Shown: positions 8,644-18,667 of the stretch, piece by piece | Numbering within the stretch: position 1 is the first letter of the stretch | How the letters are laid out: the number at the start of each line of letters is the position of its first letter | Assembly: GCA_938084685.1 (NCBI GenBank) | Contig: CALKGE010000003.1 | Coordinates: 163,898-227,897, forward strand | DNA length: 64,000 nt | From: an uncultured Pirellulaceae bacterium | GTDB taxonomy: Bacteria; Planctomycetota; Planctomycetia; Pirellulales; Pirellulaceae | Reading direction: 5' to 3' | Made by a program: the position numbers and the translations under genes | Notes under the pieces: model-generated | Told to the model about the DNA's origin: nothing | Databases searched by the model: none | What the model saw: only the letters and a program-made list of their open reading frames with translations

Positions 8644-9843
8644 CTATTTTTTAGAGTCACCCGCCACTGTGGGCAGTAAGTCTGGAACGAAGGTGTCTAC
8701 GATCAGTGAGCCCAAGATCATGGTAAAGGCCAGAATTGCCATGAATCCCAGGCCGCCGACATATCTCCGCCGCATGAAGGCCCAAACCATGTTGTAGCCG
8801 GGTAGAGCGCACGCCAGAATCGCTTGAGTCGTTTCGTCTTTGACGGCCCAGACGGCGATGGTGACGTGACAAATGGCGTAGTAAATCAGACCGATATAAA
8901 ACTCGATCGTGCAGTACGTCCCCAGTCCCTTGTACCAGGCATAGGTAACCTTGTCGGTTACTGGCTTGAGTTCTTTAGGAGCGTTCATATCAAGGCCTGT
9001 AATGATCAGATCCACCTGTGCACGGCTCACGTGGACGACGCTCGAGGAGGGAACCCAACCACTGGGCCCCATGTTGACCTGGCCGCGCAATGGTTGGAAC
9101 TGGAAGAATCCGTTCTGTTCATTTAGTCGATAGACATACGTTCCCGGCTTGGCGGTTTGAGTCATCGAATAGGAATTGCTATTGGGGTCTTTTTTAGGTT
9201 TGGAGGGAGTATTGGAGATCTCTGCTTTGCTTACCAGCAGGTAGAGTTCATCCTTTTTGGTGGGATTCGCTTCTGCTTCCCTGGCCAGTTGTTCGATCCC
9301 ACTACCTCGCAGATGTGCGATCTGCAATGTTTCGCTACTGAGTGAGAACCATGTGAGTGAGAATATGGCCAAACCAAGTCCGAAGGAGATGACGTTGAAG
9401 AAGATAAAGAGCCAGAACCAGTAGGGAAGCCCCCCTTCCGTTCTGAGTTCGATCAACTCTTTCTCCATCATCTGAGCGGCGGTGTTGAGTTGCTCATTAC
9501 CGTAGGAACGGTGAGTGTAGGTGGCTGCCCCGAAAGCTTTCGATTTTTTGGGCCCCGTGTCCCCCAGGACCATACCGGTCTCAGCGTTGTAACCGCAAGC
9601 AACACAAATGATTCCACCGACGGGGATTTCCGCATCCAGGCAATTAGGGCAGGGTATGCCTCCCGAACCAGCCTCTATTCCCAGTCCTTCCAGTGCTCCA
9701 CTCAGTCCGGCATCGGCCGGGACAGGAGCAGGTGTGGGTATGGACAACGGCTGTTGGCATTGAGGGCAGGGTACTTGCTGACCTGCGTATTGGTCAGGTG
9801 CGTCGACCTGATAGCCACATTGGCAAGAGACCGGAATCGGCAT
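8644..9843 (-). CDS. Zinc-ribbon membrane protein of unknown function
   Basis: A protein of about 399 residues, start chosen at 9843 behind AAAGGATC. The N-terminus has two zinc ribbons: C7, C9 with C26, C29 (CQCG ... CPQC, the common planctomycete sequence for short cytoplasmic ribbons) and C65, C68 with C80, C83 (CPNC ... CVACG). One membrane helix follows near the middle (WFWLFIFFNVISFGLGLAIF), then a charged soluble segment of about 130 residues, then two to three helices at the C-terminus including ILAFTMILGSLIVDTF. I do not recognise a family with known function. It is divergent from groES1. Confidence 0.7.
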   Translation of the reverse strand: MPIPVSCQCGYQVDAPDQYAGQQVPCPQCQQPLSIPTPAPVPADAGLSGALEGLGIEAGSGGIPCPNCLDAEIPVGGIICVACGYNAETGMVLGDTGPKKSKAFGAATYTHRSYGNEQLNTAAQMMEKELIELRTEGGLPYWFWLFIFFNVISFGLGLAIFSLTWFSLSSETLQIAHLRGSGIEQLAREAEANPTKKDELYLLVSKAEISNTPSKPKKDPNSNSYSMTQTAKPGTYVYRLNEQNGFFQFQPLRGQVNMGPSGWVPSSSVVHVSRAQVDLIITGLDMNAPKELKPVTDKVTYAWYKGLGTYCTIEFYIGLIYYAICHVTIAVWAVKDETTQAILACALPGYNMVWAFMRRRYVGGLGFMAILAFTMILGSLIVDTFVPDLLPTVAGDSKK

Positions 9844-10002
9844 GTTGGATCCTTTGGTGAATGCGGGATCATCCAGTGATAATTTACAAAGTGTTGGCGT
9901 TTGTAATTCCACACAACAGTGAAGTATACATTGTGTCGTGCATCCGAGAGAAATCAATCGGATAATGTCATTTACATTCTTGAGGGCACGAGGGCATCGC
10001 GA

Positions 10003-10055
10003 GACCAATTTGGCAGGCTCCAAGGTGCCGAATCGGCCATTCTGTCAAATTGGCA
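10003..10055. promoter_or_regulatory. Paired palindromic sites upstream of groES1, candidate activator sites
   Basis: GACCA-ATT-TGGCA (10003-10015) and TGTCA-AAT-TGGCA (10043-10055) are spaced 40 bp apart and lie about 130-185 bp upstream of the -24 box. The same architecture, also with 40-bp spacing, is found before groEL2 (37206-37258). Position and symmetry suit binding sites of a sigma-54 enhancer-binding protein; this is inference. Confidence 0.5.
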
Positions 10056-10187
10056 GCGACCGTTCTTTCCCTGACGACTGAAATATGCAAAAAACTGCGA
10101 GCTCCCCCATAGATAAACACTCTTTTTTGACTTATCTTTAATTCTTTATGGGATGTCTTGAGTGCTTGGCAGGGTGTTGAATTAATT

Positions 10188-10204
10188 TTGGCACGCCAGT
10201 TGCT
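10188..10204 (+). promoter_or_regulatory. Sigma-54 (-24/-12) promoter of groES1-groEL1
   Basis: TTGGCACGCCAGTTGCT matches the RpoN consensus TGGCAC-N5-TTGCW at every conserved position, with GG and GC 12 bp apart at normal spacing. Transcription would start near 10216, leaving a leader of about 136 nt before groES. Confidence 0.72.
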
Positions 10205-10283
10205 TCAATAGAAATCCTACTCATGCGGGTTGTCAAATTGTCAATTCGGCGTGAGTTTTATGATTAGATAGTTAGTTGAACCA

Positions 10284-10306
10284 ACGAATCGAGTAAAGAG
10301 ATTCGT
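10284..10306 (+). promoter_or_regulatory. Inverted repeat in the groES1 leader
   Basis: ACGAATC (10284-10290) and GATTCGT (10300-10306) are perfect 7-bp arms with a 9-nt spacer, 46 nt before the groES ATG. The spacer equals that of CIRCE, but the arms do not match the CIRCE sequence. It could be an mRNA hairpin or an operator. Confidence 0.4.
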
Positions 10307-10351
10307 GTGCTTGCCAGAAACAAGCTTTGATTCCGGAGGTATGGGACACAG

Positions 10352-10642
10352 ATGGCAAAATTGCAACCATTAGGTGACCGCATTGTTGTGAAGCGTGATG
10401 AATCTGAAGAAGTAACAGCCGGAGGTATCGTTTTACCTGATTCGGCGAAAGATGCACCTGCTCGTGGTACGGTGGTGAGTGTCGGAGACGGCATTATGAC
10501 CAGTGACGGATCGAAGATTCCATTACAGTTAAAGTCTGGCGACCGCATTATTTTCAGTAGCTATGCGGGTGAAGCGATCAGTGTCGATGACGATGAGTTG
10601 TTGTTGATGCGAGAAGCTGACGTGTTGGCTGTTATTGAGTAA
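10352..10642 (+). CDS. groES: Co-chaperonin GroES (copy 1)
   Basis: A 96-residue GroES: LQPLGDRIVVKRDESEEVTAGGIVLPDSAKD (mobile loop region), then GDRIIFSSYAGEAI and a C-terminal LLLMREADVLAVIE. It forms the seven-fold lid on GroEL. GGAGG lies upstream of the ATG. It is the first gene of a groES-groEL operon ending in a terminator after groEL, and a sigma-54 promoter lies 152 bp upstream. A second groES (39325) shares the ESEEVTAGGIVLPDSAK block. Confidence 0.96.
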   Translation: MAKLQPLGDRIVVKRDESEEVTAGGIVLPDSAKDAPARGTVVSVGDGIMTSDGSKIPLQLKSGDRIIFSSYAGEAISVDDDELLLMREADVLAVIE

Positions 10643-10692
10643 ACGAACAAATGCTGAGCGAAGATGTTCAGGCAGACGTCGGTTCAGCTTAG

Positions 10693-12339
<1,647 letters not shown>

Positions 12340-12360
12340 GCCGTTGCTACCTGATAATAC

Positions 12361-12405
12361 AAAAAGCCCTTGTGTTTACTGTGAGTAGATACAGGGGCTT
12401 TTTAC
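12361..12405 (+). terminator. Terminator of groES1-groEL1
   Basis: AAAAAGCCCTTGT (12361-12373) pairs with ACAGGGGCTTTTT (12391-12403), including a G-U pair, around a 17-nt loop, ending in a T run. Confidence 0.85.
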
Positions 12406-12487
12406 TTGTAAGTTTGCCTCTTTGCGTACCGAAATCATTGGGGCAGGATAACTTTTTGAAAATGTTTGCCCTTGAAGGACGACGTCG

Positions 12488-14839
12488 GTGGAAAAACAGA
12501 ATTCATTCTTTCGCTTTATGTTGCTCTTTGGCATTATGCTGATTGTCACTCAGTTGGCAATGAGGTGGTTGGGTCTGGTGCCGGAACCTCCGCAGATCAA
12601 TGAGGATGGTGAAGCGCCGACAGAAGCGGTAAGCGACGCTCCTGTTCTGGTGGGAACGGAAGAAGATACCTATGTCACTATCGGGTCCTACGATCCGGCC
12701 AAAGGTGAAAAGTATCTGGCATATTTTAATACGCGCGGAGCTTCTCTGGATCGTGTTGAATTAGTGGAGCGTGATGACAAGGGCAAGTTGAAGTACAGCG
12801 TCATTGAATTCAAGCATGGCTACCTGGGGTATTTGGCTGCGGCGGAAGTTTCCGGGGATGTCGAAGGAATCGAAGTCCGTGTTGTTGGTGATGGAACGCC
12901 GGCTCACGTAGCAGGAATTCAGGTCGGCGACATCCTGACGGAACTCAATGGTATTGAACTAACCACACCAGAAGATCTCGATACCACTCTGCGTGAGACT
13001 CGTGCTGGCCAAACGATCAAAGTGAAATTGGAACGGAACGGAGCTCCGAGTGAGATCGAAGTCACACTGGGAGACATTCCTCTGCAGGTGATTGATCCCC
13101 AGCCCTTTCCTCCTGTCGACCCCGAGCGTGAAACGGACTCGGTACCAGCCCAATCATTGCTAACCACACTCACCAGAATCAACGACCAAGTTGCATCTGG
13201 GGGTGAGTTGGCCAGGGTGCCATCACTCATGGAAAACAACTGGACGATTGAAGCAATTGATGCGAGGTCTGTCAGGTTTCGTATTGGACTGGCGAACGTT
13301 GTCCAGAATGAACAGCCGGAGGACGGGGAAGCAGGTGAGGATAACGAAGAATCGGGGCCTCTGACCGGTGAGGTGCTGGTTTCAAAGACCTATTCGCTTG
13401 CTGGTCTGGATAATGGAAACGGATACCACCTGGACCTGAAGCTGGAGTTCACTAATCGGGGCGAGCAGGTGCAGCAGTTGGCTTTGCGACAATTTGGTCC
13501 CAACAGCATTGTGAACGAATCCTGGTGGACCTCGGTGGGTAAGACACGCGACATCAAGTGGAGCTTCAATGGTGAAGAAGATGATGTCCGGGCCTCGTCG
13601 ATTCTGGAATATGCTCAGGAAAACCGTGACGATCCGGCAGAATCCGTTTGGGAAGTGGAATACGCAGAACCAGTTTTGAACTACGTGGTCACGGATTCCC
13701 AGTTTTTTGCAGCCGGATTTGTGGGAGTCGGAGATCAGCCGGGCATCGGATTGCCTGTGAGCGATGTTCGTACCGTTCTGGCCGAGTCAGTGGATGAAGT
13801 TACTAAAAAGTCGGGACGTGTACCTAACACCTCGTTCTATGTGGATAGCCATGCCTTTGATGTTGCAGCTGGCGAGACGGTGAGCAACGAATTGAGACTT
13901 TTTGTTGGCCCCAAGTTGGACGAGCTCTTGTTGTCCTATGGTATGGAGAACGTGATTGAGTACGGTTGGTTCCGAACGATTGCTCGAACGCTCAGTGGTG
14001 TGATGCACTTCTTTCAGGGAATTGTGGGGAACTATGGCATCGCAATTATCATGCTGACGATTCTTGTGCGTGGATGTATGCATCCGCTGAGCCGCAAGCA
14101 GGTTCGCAGTACGCAGATGATGGGTTTTCTCAAGCCGCAGATGGAGAAGATCAACGAAAAGTACAAGGATGATCCGCGACAGAAGACGATGAAGCAGCAG
14201 CAGTTGTTTGCCAAGTACGGATATAATCCGTTGTCGGGTTGTCTGCCAATCTTCATCCAGATGCCCATCTTTTTTGGTTTGTACCGAAGTATCATGGTGG
14301 ACGTTGAATTACGGGGGCAGGCTTTGCTCCCGGGACTCAATTGGTGTGCCAACCTTGCTGGCCCGGATATGCTCTACTATTTTGGTGAGTCGACTGCGAT
14401 GTTCATTAATCGAGGTGGATTCATTGGACCGTATCTCAATCTGTTGCCCATTCTGACTATTGTCCTCTTTCTGGTGCAGCAAAAGATTTATACACCTCCG
14501 GCGACAGATGATACGCAACGCATGGCCCAGCGGATGATGAAGTTCATGTTTCTGTTCATGGGACTGATGTTTTTCCGGGTTGCCAGTGGACTATGTATCT
14601 ACTTTGTTGCTTCCAGTACCTGGGGGATTTTAGAACGCAAGATGCTCCCAAAAATCAAGGATCCGGAAGCCTATCTTGAGAAACTGGCTGAAGAGCGTCG
14701 TCAAAAGAAACGCAAGCCCGGGTTTATGCAACGGATGATGGAAATGGCCGAGCAACAACAGGGGGCTCAGTCTGCCAACGGGGACAGCGAACGTCGTAAA
14801 CAGCTAGACAGTCTTCGTGGTAAACGACGCCGTCGTTAG
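12488..14839 (+). CDS. yidC: Membrane protein insertase YidC with an internal PDZ domain
   Basis: A 783-residue protein, longer than typical YidC (about 540-600). An N-terminal signal-anchor helix (FRFMLLFGIMLIVTQLAM) is followed by the start of the periplasmic domain. A PDZ domain is inserted at about residues 130-200 (GTPAHVAGIQVGDILTELNG, then TTPEDLDTTLRETRAG and IKVKLERNG). The beta-supersandwich-like periplasmic domain continues to about 490. The C-terminal 60-kDa insertase core carries the conserved Arg in LTILVRGCMHPLS, NPLSGCLPIFIQMPIFFGLY, and a basic tail ending RGKRRRR. Start is GTG with AAGGA upstream. mnmE follows, as in the common yidC-mnmE order. PDZ insertion into YidC is unusual. 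Confidence 0.93.
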   Translation: MEKQNSFFRFMLLFGIMLIVTQLAMRWLGLVPEPPQINEDGEAPTEAVSDAPVLVGTEEDTYVTIGSYDPAKGEKYLAYFNTRGASLDRVELVERDDKGKLKYSVIEFKHGYLGYLAAAEVSGDVEGIEVRVVGDGTPAHVAGIQVGDILTELNGIELTTPEDLDTTLRETRAGQTIKVKLERNGAPSEIEVTLGDIPLQVIDPQPFPPVDPERETDSVPAQSLLTTLTRINDQVASGGELARVPSLMENNWTIEAIDARSVRFRIGLANVVQNEQPEDGEAGEDNEESGPLTGEVLVSKTYSLAGLDNGNGYHLDLKLEFTNRGEQVQQLALRQFGPNSIVNESWWTSVGKTRDIKWSFNGEEDDVRASSILEYAQENRDDPAESVWEVEYAEPVLNYVVTDSQFFAAGFVGVGDQPGIGLPVSDVRTVLAESVDEVTKKSGRVPNTSFYVDSHAFDVAAGETVSNELRLFVGPKLDELLLSYGMENVIEYGWFRTIARTLSGVMHFFQGIVGNYGIAIIMLTILVRGCMHPLSRKQVRSTQMMGFLKPQMEKINEKYKDDPRQKTMKQQQLFAKYGYNPLSGCLPIFIQMPIFFGLYRSIMVDVELRGQALLPGLNWCANLAGPDMLYYFGESTAMFINRGGFIGPYLNLLPILTIVLFLVQQKIYTPPATDDTQRMAQRMMKFMFLFMGLMFFRVASGLCIYFVASSTWGILERKMLPKIKDPEAYLEKLAEERRQKKRKPGFMQRMMEMAEQQQGAQSANGDSERRKQLDSLRGKRRRR

Positions 14840-14882
14840 TATGGACATACAAAGTGTAGGTGTAATGAAGCGAGGTTAAGAT

Positions 14883-16247
14883 TTGTTCCCTACTGATGAC
14901 ACCATCTGCGCGATAGCCTCTGCCGCCGGCCAGGCTCAGCGGGGTATCGTCAGAATCAGTGGGCCAGGGGCGGCACAGTGTCTGGCATCTCTGCTTGTGG
15001 AGCCGGTTAACCTGGAAGAAATCACAGAGCCCACCGTGCTGACCGCTCAGATTCAGGTGGAGCCATTCCCGCCATGTTCGGCGAAGCTTTATTTCTGGCC
15101 CGACCATCGCAGTTACACTCGCCAGCCATCGGTGGAGGTGCATATGCCCGGAGCGGCGCCTCTTTTACAGGCTGCACTAAACCATCTTTGCCGACAGGGA
15201 GGAACCGGCGTGAGAGTGGCTCAGCCGGGGGAATTCACGATGCGCGCCTTTCTGGCGGGCCGTCTGGATCTGACTCAGGCCGAAGCGGTTCTGGGAGTGA
15301 TCGATGCTGTTGACCAACAGGAATTGTCGGTTGCATTAAGCCAGCTAGCCGGAGGGTTGAACAGACAACTTCAAGCTCTGCGTGACCAGATGATCGGCCT
15401 GTTGGCGCAGCTGGAAGCCGGTCTGGATTTTGTCGAAGAGGATATCGAGTTTATCTCGCCGGAGCAGCTTAGGTCTCAGGTTCGTGAGGTCCATGAGCAA
15501 CTGGTGTTGATACTTGGTCAACTCCAAAATCGATTAGTGCAAACAAATCATGTACGGATCATCCTGAGGGGATTGCCTAACGCAGGCAAGAGCAGCCTGC
15601 TAAATGCGCTAGTGGGACGCGACGCAGCCATCGTTTCGGATATTGCCGGTACGACTCGGGACTACGTGACTTGCCACTGGCGGATTGGCGGCATCGATTG
15701 CACCTTCATTGATACAGCAGGGGTAGAATTAAATGATGCATTGTTATCGGAGATTGATCGGGATGCCCAGGGAATGACCTCCAGACAATCTGAAATATCA
15801 CACGTCGAATTACTTTGCATTGACGGTAGTCGGGAACTGGATGCCTGGGAAGCAGACCAGCTGCAGATCGCTCCTCGGGGAGTGCGTGTCGTGGTATGCA
15901 CCAAAAGCGATCTTCCGGGGTTTCGGCCGCTGGCAGCAGCAGACGTCGTGACATCTCATACGGATGAAGGCGTTCGTGGGTTGCGTGAACATTTGAAAGT
16001 GGTTCTTTGCCAGCAGGCGACCGAAGGAACGGTAGTACAACAGACAGCGGCTCGATGCTTTGACAGTCTCGAAACAGCGACTCAAAGTGTTCAGCGAGCA
16101 CTCGAGTTGTGTGACCAGCAGTGGGTGGAAGAGTTGATAGCGGCCGAGTTAAGAACGGCATTGAACCAACTTGGACTGGTTGTTGGTGCAGTTTATACCG
16201 ATGACATTCTGGACAGGATCTTCAGTACATTCTGTATCGGGAAATAG
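14883..16247 (+). CDS. mnmE: tRNA modification GTPase MnmE
   Basis: A 454-residue MnmE. The N-terminal folate-binding domain begins DDTICAIASAAGQAQRGIVRISG. The G domain has the P-loop GLPNAGKSSLLNALVG (about residue 228 on), DTAG and the CTKSD guanine motif. The C-terminal FCIGK carries the conserved Cys needed for activity. With MnmG it installs the cmnm5U modification on wobble uridine of tRNA. Start is TTG at 14883 behind GAGG. It lies 43 bp after yidC, and the convergent tsaB gene also serves tRNA modification. Confidence 0.95.
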   Translation: MFPTDDTICAIASAAGQAQRGIVRISGPGAAQCLASLLVEPVNLEEITEPTVLTAQIQVEPFPPCSAKLYFWPDHRSYTRQPSVEVHMPGAAPLLQAALNHLCRQGGTGVRVAQPGEFTMRAFLAGRLDLTQAEAVLGVIDAVDQQELSVALSQLAGGLNRQLQALRDQMIGLLAQLEAGLDFVEEDIEFISPEQLRSQVREVHEQLVLILGQLQNRLVQTNHVRIILRGLPNAGKSSLLNALVGRDAAIVSDIAGTTRDYVTCHWRIGGIDCTFIDTAGVELNDALLSEIDRDAQGMTSRQSEISHVELLCIDGSRELDAWEADQLQIAPRGVRVVVCTKSDLPGFRPLAAADVVTSHTDEGVRGLREHLKVVLCQQATEGTVVQQTAARCFDSLETATQSVQRALELCDQQWVEELIAAELRTALNQLGLVVGAVYTDDILDRIFSTFCIGK

Positions 16248-16264
16248 CGGTGGAACACCAGTGT

Positions 16265-16933
16265 TTAGCGACTGGCAGCCAGCTTTTCCTCGGCAGCACT
16301 ACGACGGAAGTATTGTGGCATGAGCTGCAACGGTGATGCCAGTGGAATTGCGAACTGAGCCAGTTTAGCGACACTTTCAGCACGAGGGGCCCAGTTGGCT
16401 TCGTCTTCGATTTCGATGTTTGATGGCAGTGTCTCCTTAAGCTTTTTCAAAACAGGCCCCGAGATTCTGCATCCGGCTGGAAGTTGGGATGCCCACAGCT
16501 GATCGTCGAGGATGGTGACGTCGTTGAGAGGCTGGGGCATTTTTCCTTCTTCAATCAGGTAACGTCTCGTAAATACTTCATTGCGTTGGGCATCCATGAC
16601 GACTTCGAGTTCGCCGTTTTGAGACGACTGTATGGCAATGGCATCCAGAGTATTAATTCCTGTCACTTGTTTATTGAGCGCCCATCCCAGTGTTTTGGCT
16701 GTCACAATGCCTACTCGTAAACCAGTAAACGATCCTGGACCGGAGGTGACGGCGATCAGATCAACATCCGTAAGTGTCCAGTTGTGTTTTTCGCAAAGCG
16801 CCTTAATTGCTGGAGCTAACGTGGCTGCGGAACGATTATCCGCAGGCAGACGATGGTGGAATTCGAAGCATTCGGGCTCTAAAAGAGCAATCGAACCTTG
16901 CCGTTGCGTTGTTTCAATAGCCAGGATTTTCAA
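16265..16933 (-). CDS. tsaB: tRNA threonylcarbamoyladenosine biosynthesis protein TsaB
   Basis: A 222-residue ASKHA-fold protein: MKILAIETTQRQGSIALL, then the family signature TSGPGSFTGLRVGIVTAKTLGWA. TsaB lacks catalysis itself and dimerises with TsaD to make the t6A37 modification on ANN-decoding tRNAs, together with TsaE and TsaC. The gene converges on mnmE with a 17-bp gap and no evident terminator between them. Confidence 0.92.
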   Translation of the reverse strand: MKILAIETTQRQGSIALLEPECFEFHHRLPADNRSAATLAPAIKALCEKHNWTLTDVDLIAVTSGPGSFTGLRVGIVTAKTLGWALNKQVTGINTLDAIAIQSSQNGELEVVMDAQRNEVFTRRYLIEEGKMPQPLNDVTILDDQLWASQLPAGCRISGPVLKKLKETLPSNIEIEDEANWAPRAESVAKLAQFAIPLASPLQLMPQYFRRSAAEEKLAASR

Positions 16934-17096
16934 CGGTTAAAACTCGTAACAGGTGAATATTTATCGGTTTCATGGAAGTGTTCAGAAAACGAACGCATTT
17001 AATCATAAGTACTTTCACATTCTGTGGTAGATAAGATTGAAAAATTGACAGACAATGGAAAACCGGAACGAGATGTTTTTGGTTTGGGACCAATCC

Positions 17097-17855
17097 GTGA
17101 AATACGCACTCATCAGCGATATCCATGCTAACTATGAAGCTTTGCAGGTGGTTTTGGATGATATCCGTCAACAGGAAGTCACCAGAATTATTTGTTTAGG
17201 TGATGTCATTGGCTATGGCCCGAATCCTCGGGAATGCCTGGATGAGGTGATGAAACGTTGCGAATTCACGATCCTCGGAAACCATGATGAAGCCACGCTT
17301 TTCGACCCCGATGGGTTCAATCCTGTAGCATTGCAGGCGGTTTACTGGACTCGTGACGAGCTGGAAAAGTCGTCAGGCAATTCTGCGCAGATGAATCGTC
17401 GCTGGGATTTTCTGGGGGAATTGCCTCGAATGCACGTCGAGGGTGACGTGATGTTTGTTCACGGTAGCGCTCGTGATCCCACAAACGAATATGTGTTTCC
17501 GGAAGATGTATACAAACGTCCGAAACTGGAATCTATTTTCGAGCTGGTGACGTTGTACTGTTTTCAGGGACATACGCATATCCCCGGAGTGTTCACTTCG
17601 GACTTTGACTTCATCTCGCCGGATGAGTGTGATTACGAGTACCAGTTGGGTGAACAAAAGGCGTTGATTAATGTCGGCAGCGTGGGACAACCAAGGGACG
17701 AAGACAATCGCAGTAGTTACGTCCTTTTTGATCCCCAAACGAAGCTGGTTCAATTTCGTCGCCTGAGCTATCCGTATGAAGAAACTGCTCGTAAAATCTA
17801 CAATATTGAAGAACTACACAACTCGTTAGGTGACCGTCTCCACGTGGGACGTTAA
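17097..17855 (+). CDS. Calcineurin-like metallophosphoesterase (tandem copy 1)
   Basis: About 252 residues from the GTG at 17097, chosen because it aligns with the start of the tandem paralogue; an upstream ATG at 17055 would add 14 residues without a ribosome-binding site. Metal-binding motifs are all present: SDIHANYEAL (D, H), GDVIGYGP (GD), LGNHDEA (GNHD), FVHGSAR (H) and FQGHTHIPGVF (GHTH). The protein belongs to the Metallophos_2 group, which contains small phosphodiesterases and Ap4A-type hydrolases; the substrate is not deducible. It shares roughly 60 percent of residues with the next gene. Confidence 0.85.
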   Translation: MKYALISDIHANYEALQVVLDDIRQQEVTRIICLGDVIGYGPNPRECLDEVMKRCEFTILGNHDEATLFDPDGFNPVALQAVYWTRDELEKSSGNSAQMNRRWDFLGELPRMHVEGDVMFVHGSARDPTNEYVFPEDVYKRPKLESIFELVTLYCFQGHTHIPGVFTSDFDFISPDECDYEYQLGEQKALINVGSVGQPRDEDNRSSYVLFDPQTKLVQFRRLSYPYEETARKIYNIEELHNSLGDRLHVGR

Positions 17856-17899
17856 ACGCTTATACAGTCAGGGGCAAATGACAGAGGATAGGTGGGTAC

Positions 17900-18655
17900 T
17901 TGAGACGAGCGCTGGTAAGTGACATTCACGGTAATCTGGTTGCGCTGCAACAGGTCCTGTTGGATATACAGGAGCAGCAAATCGATGAGATCTTCTGCTT
18001 GGGAGATGTGATTGGTTATGGCCCGAGTCCCCGTGAATGTATCGATGAAGTGGTTAAGTTTGAATTGTGCATACTTGGCAATCACGACCAGGCTGCGCTG
18101 TTTGATCCACAGGGGTTTTCGTCCACTGCCGAACGAGCAATTTTCTGGACGCGGAAACAGTTGGAATTCGAGTCGGACGACTCAGATGCAGCCAAACAGC
18201 GTTGGCGTTTTCTGGCAGAGCTTCCGCGGACCCATCAGGTCGATGATTTCCTCTTTGTTCACGGTAGTGCTCGTAATCCGATTAATGAATATATTTTTCC
18301 CGAGGACGTTTACAATCGTCGCAAGCTGGAGAAAGTATTTTCGTTGATCCCAAAGTACTGCTTTCAGGGACATACTCACGTGCCCGGAGTATTTACCGAA
18401 GATCTGGAATTCCTGACCCCTCCTCAGCTCAACAATGTCTATCACCTTGAGGATCGTAAGGTGATGGTGAATGTAGGCAGCGTTGGTCAGCCTCGAGACG
18501 GAGACCCGCGAAGCTGTTATGCCATCCTCGACGATCAGCAGCAAACGGTAGAATTCAGGCGTATTGCTTATTCCATCTCGGAGACGGCAAATAAGATTTA
18601 TGAAATCGAGGACCTGGATAATTTCCTCGGAGATCGTCTGCACGACGGCAAGTAG
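17900..18655 (+). CDS. Calcineurin-like metallophosphoesterase (tandem copy 2)
   Basis: A 251-residue paralogue of the preceding gene, 44 bp downstream. It starts at TTG behind ATAGGTGGG. All dinuclear-metal motifs are kept: [43 protein letters not shown]. Blocks such as [13 protein letters not shown] and [10 protein letters not shown] are identical or nearly so in the two copies, whereas the segment near residues 90-115 and the C-terminal third differ. Both copies look active. Probably co-transcribed. Confidence 0.85.
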   Translation: MRRALVSDIHGNLVALQQVLLDIQEQQIDEIFCLGDVIGYGPSPRECIDEVVKFELCILGNHDQAALFDPQGFSSTAERAIFWTRKQLEFESDDSDAAKQRWRFLAELPRTHQVDDFLFVHGSARNPINEYIFPEDVYNRRKLEKVFSLIPKYCFQGHTHVPGVFTEDLEFLTPPQLNNVYHLEDRKVMVNVGSVGQPRDGDPRSCYAILDDQQQTVEFRRIAYSISETANKIYEIEDLDNFLGDRLHDGK

Positions 18656-18667
18656 GCAGGCCGCCGA

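Larger units (their letters stand above)
9844..10351. other. 508-bp divergent regulatory region upstream of groES1
   Basis: No gene is seen. The region holds paired palindromes at 10003-10015 and 10043-10055, a sigma-54 promoter at 10188-10204, a further TGTCA repeat pair at 10231-10243, and a 23-nt inverted repeat at 10284-10306 in the groES leader. Confidence 0.6.

Noticed and set aside
10284-10306. CIRCE element before groES1
   Set aside because: The 9-nt spacer fits CIRCE, but the arms ACGAATC/GATTCGT do not match TTAGCACTC/GAGTGCTAA. Kept only as an unnamed inverted repeat.
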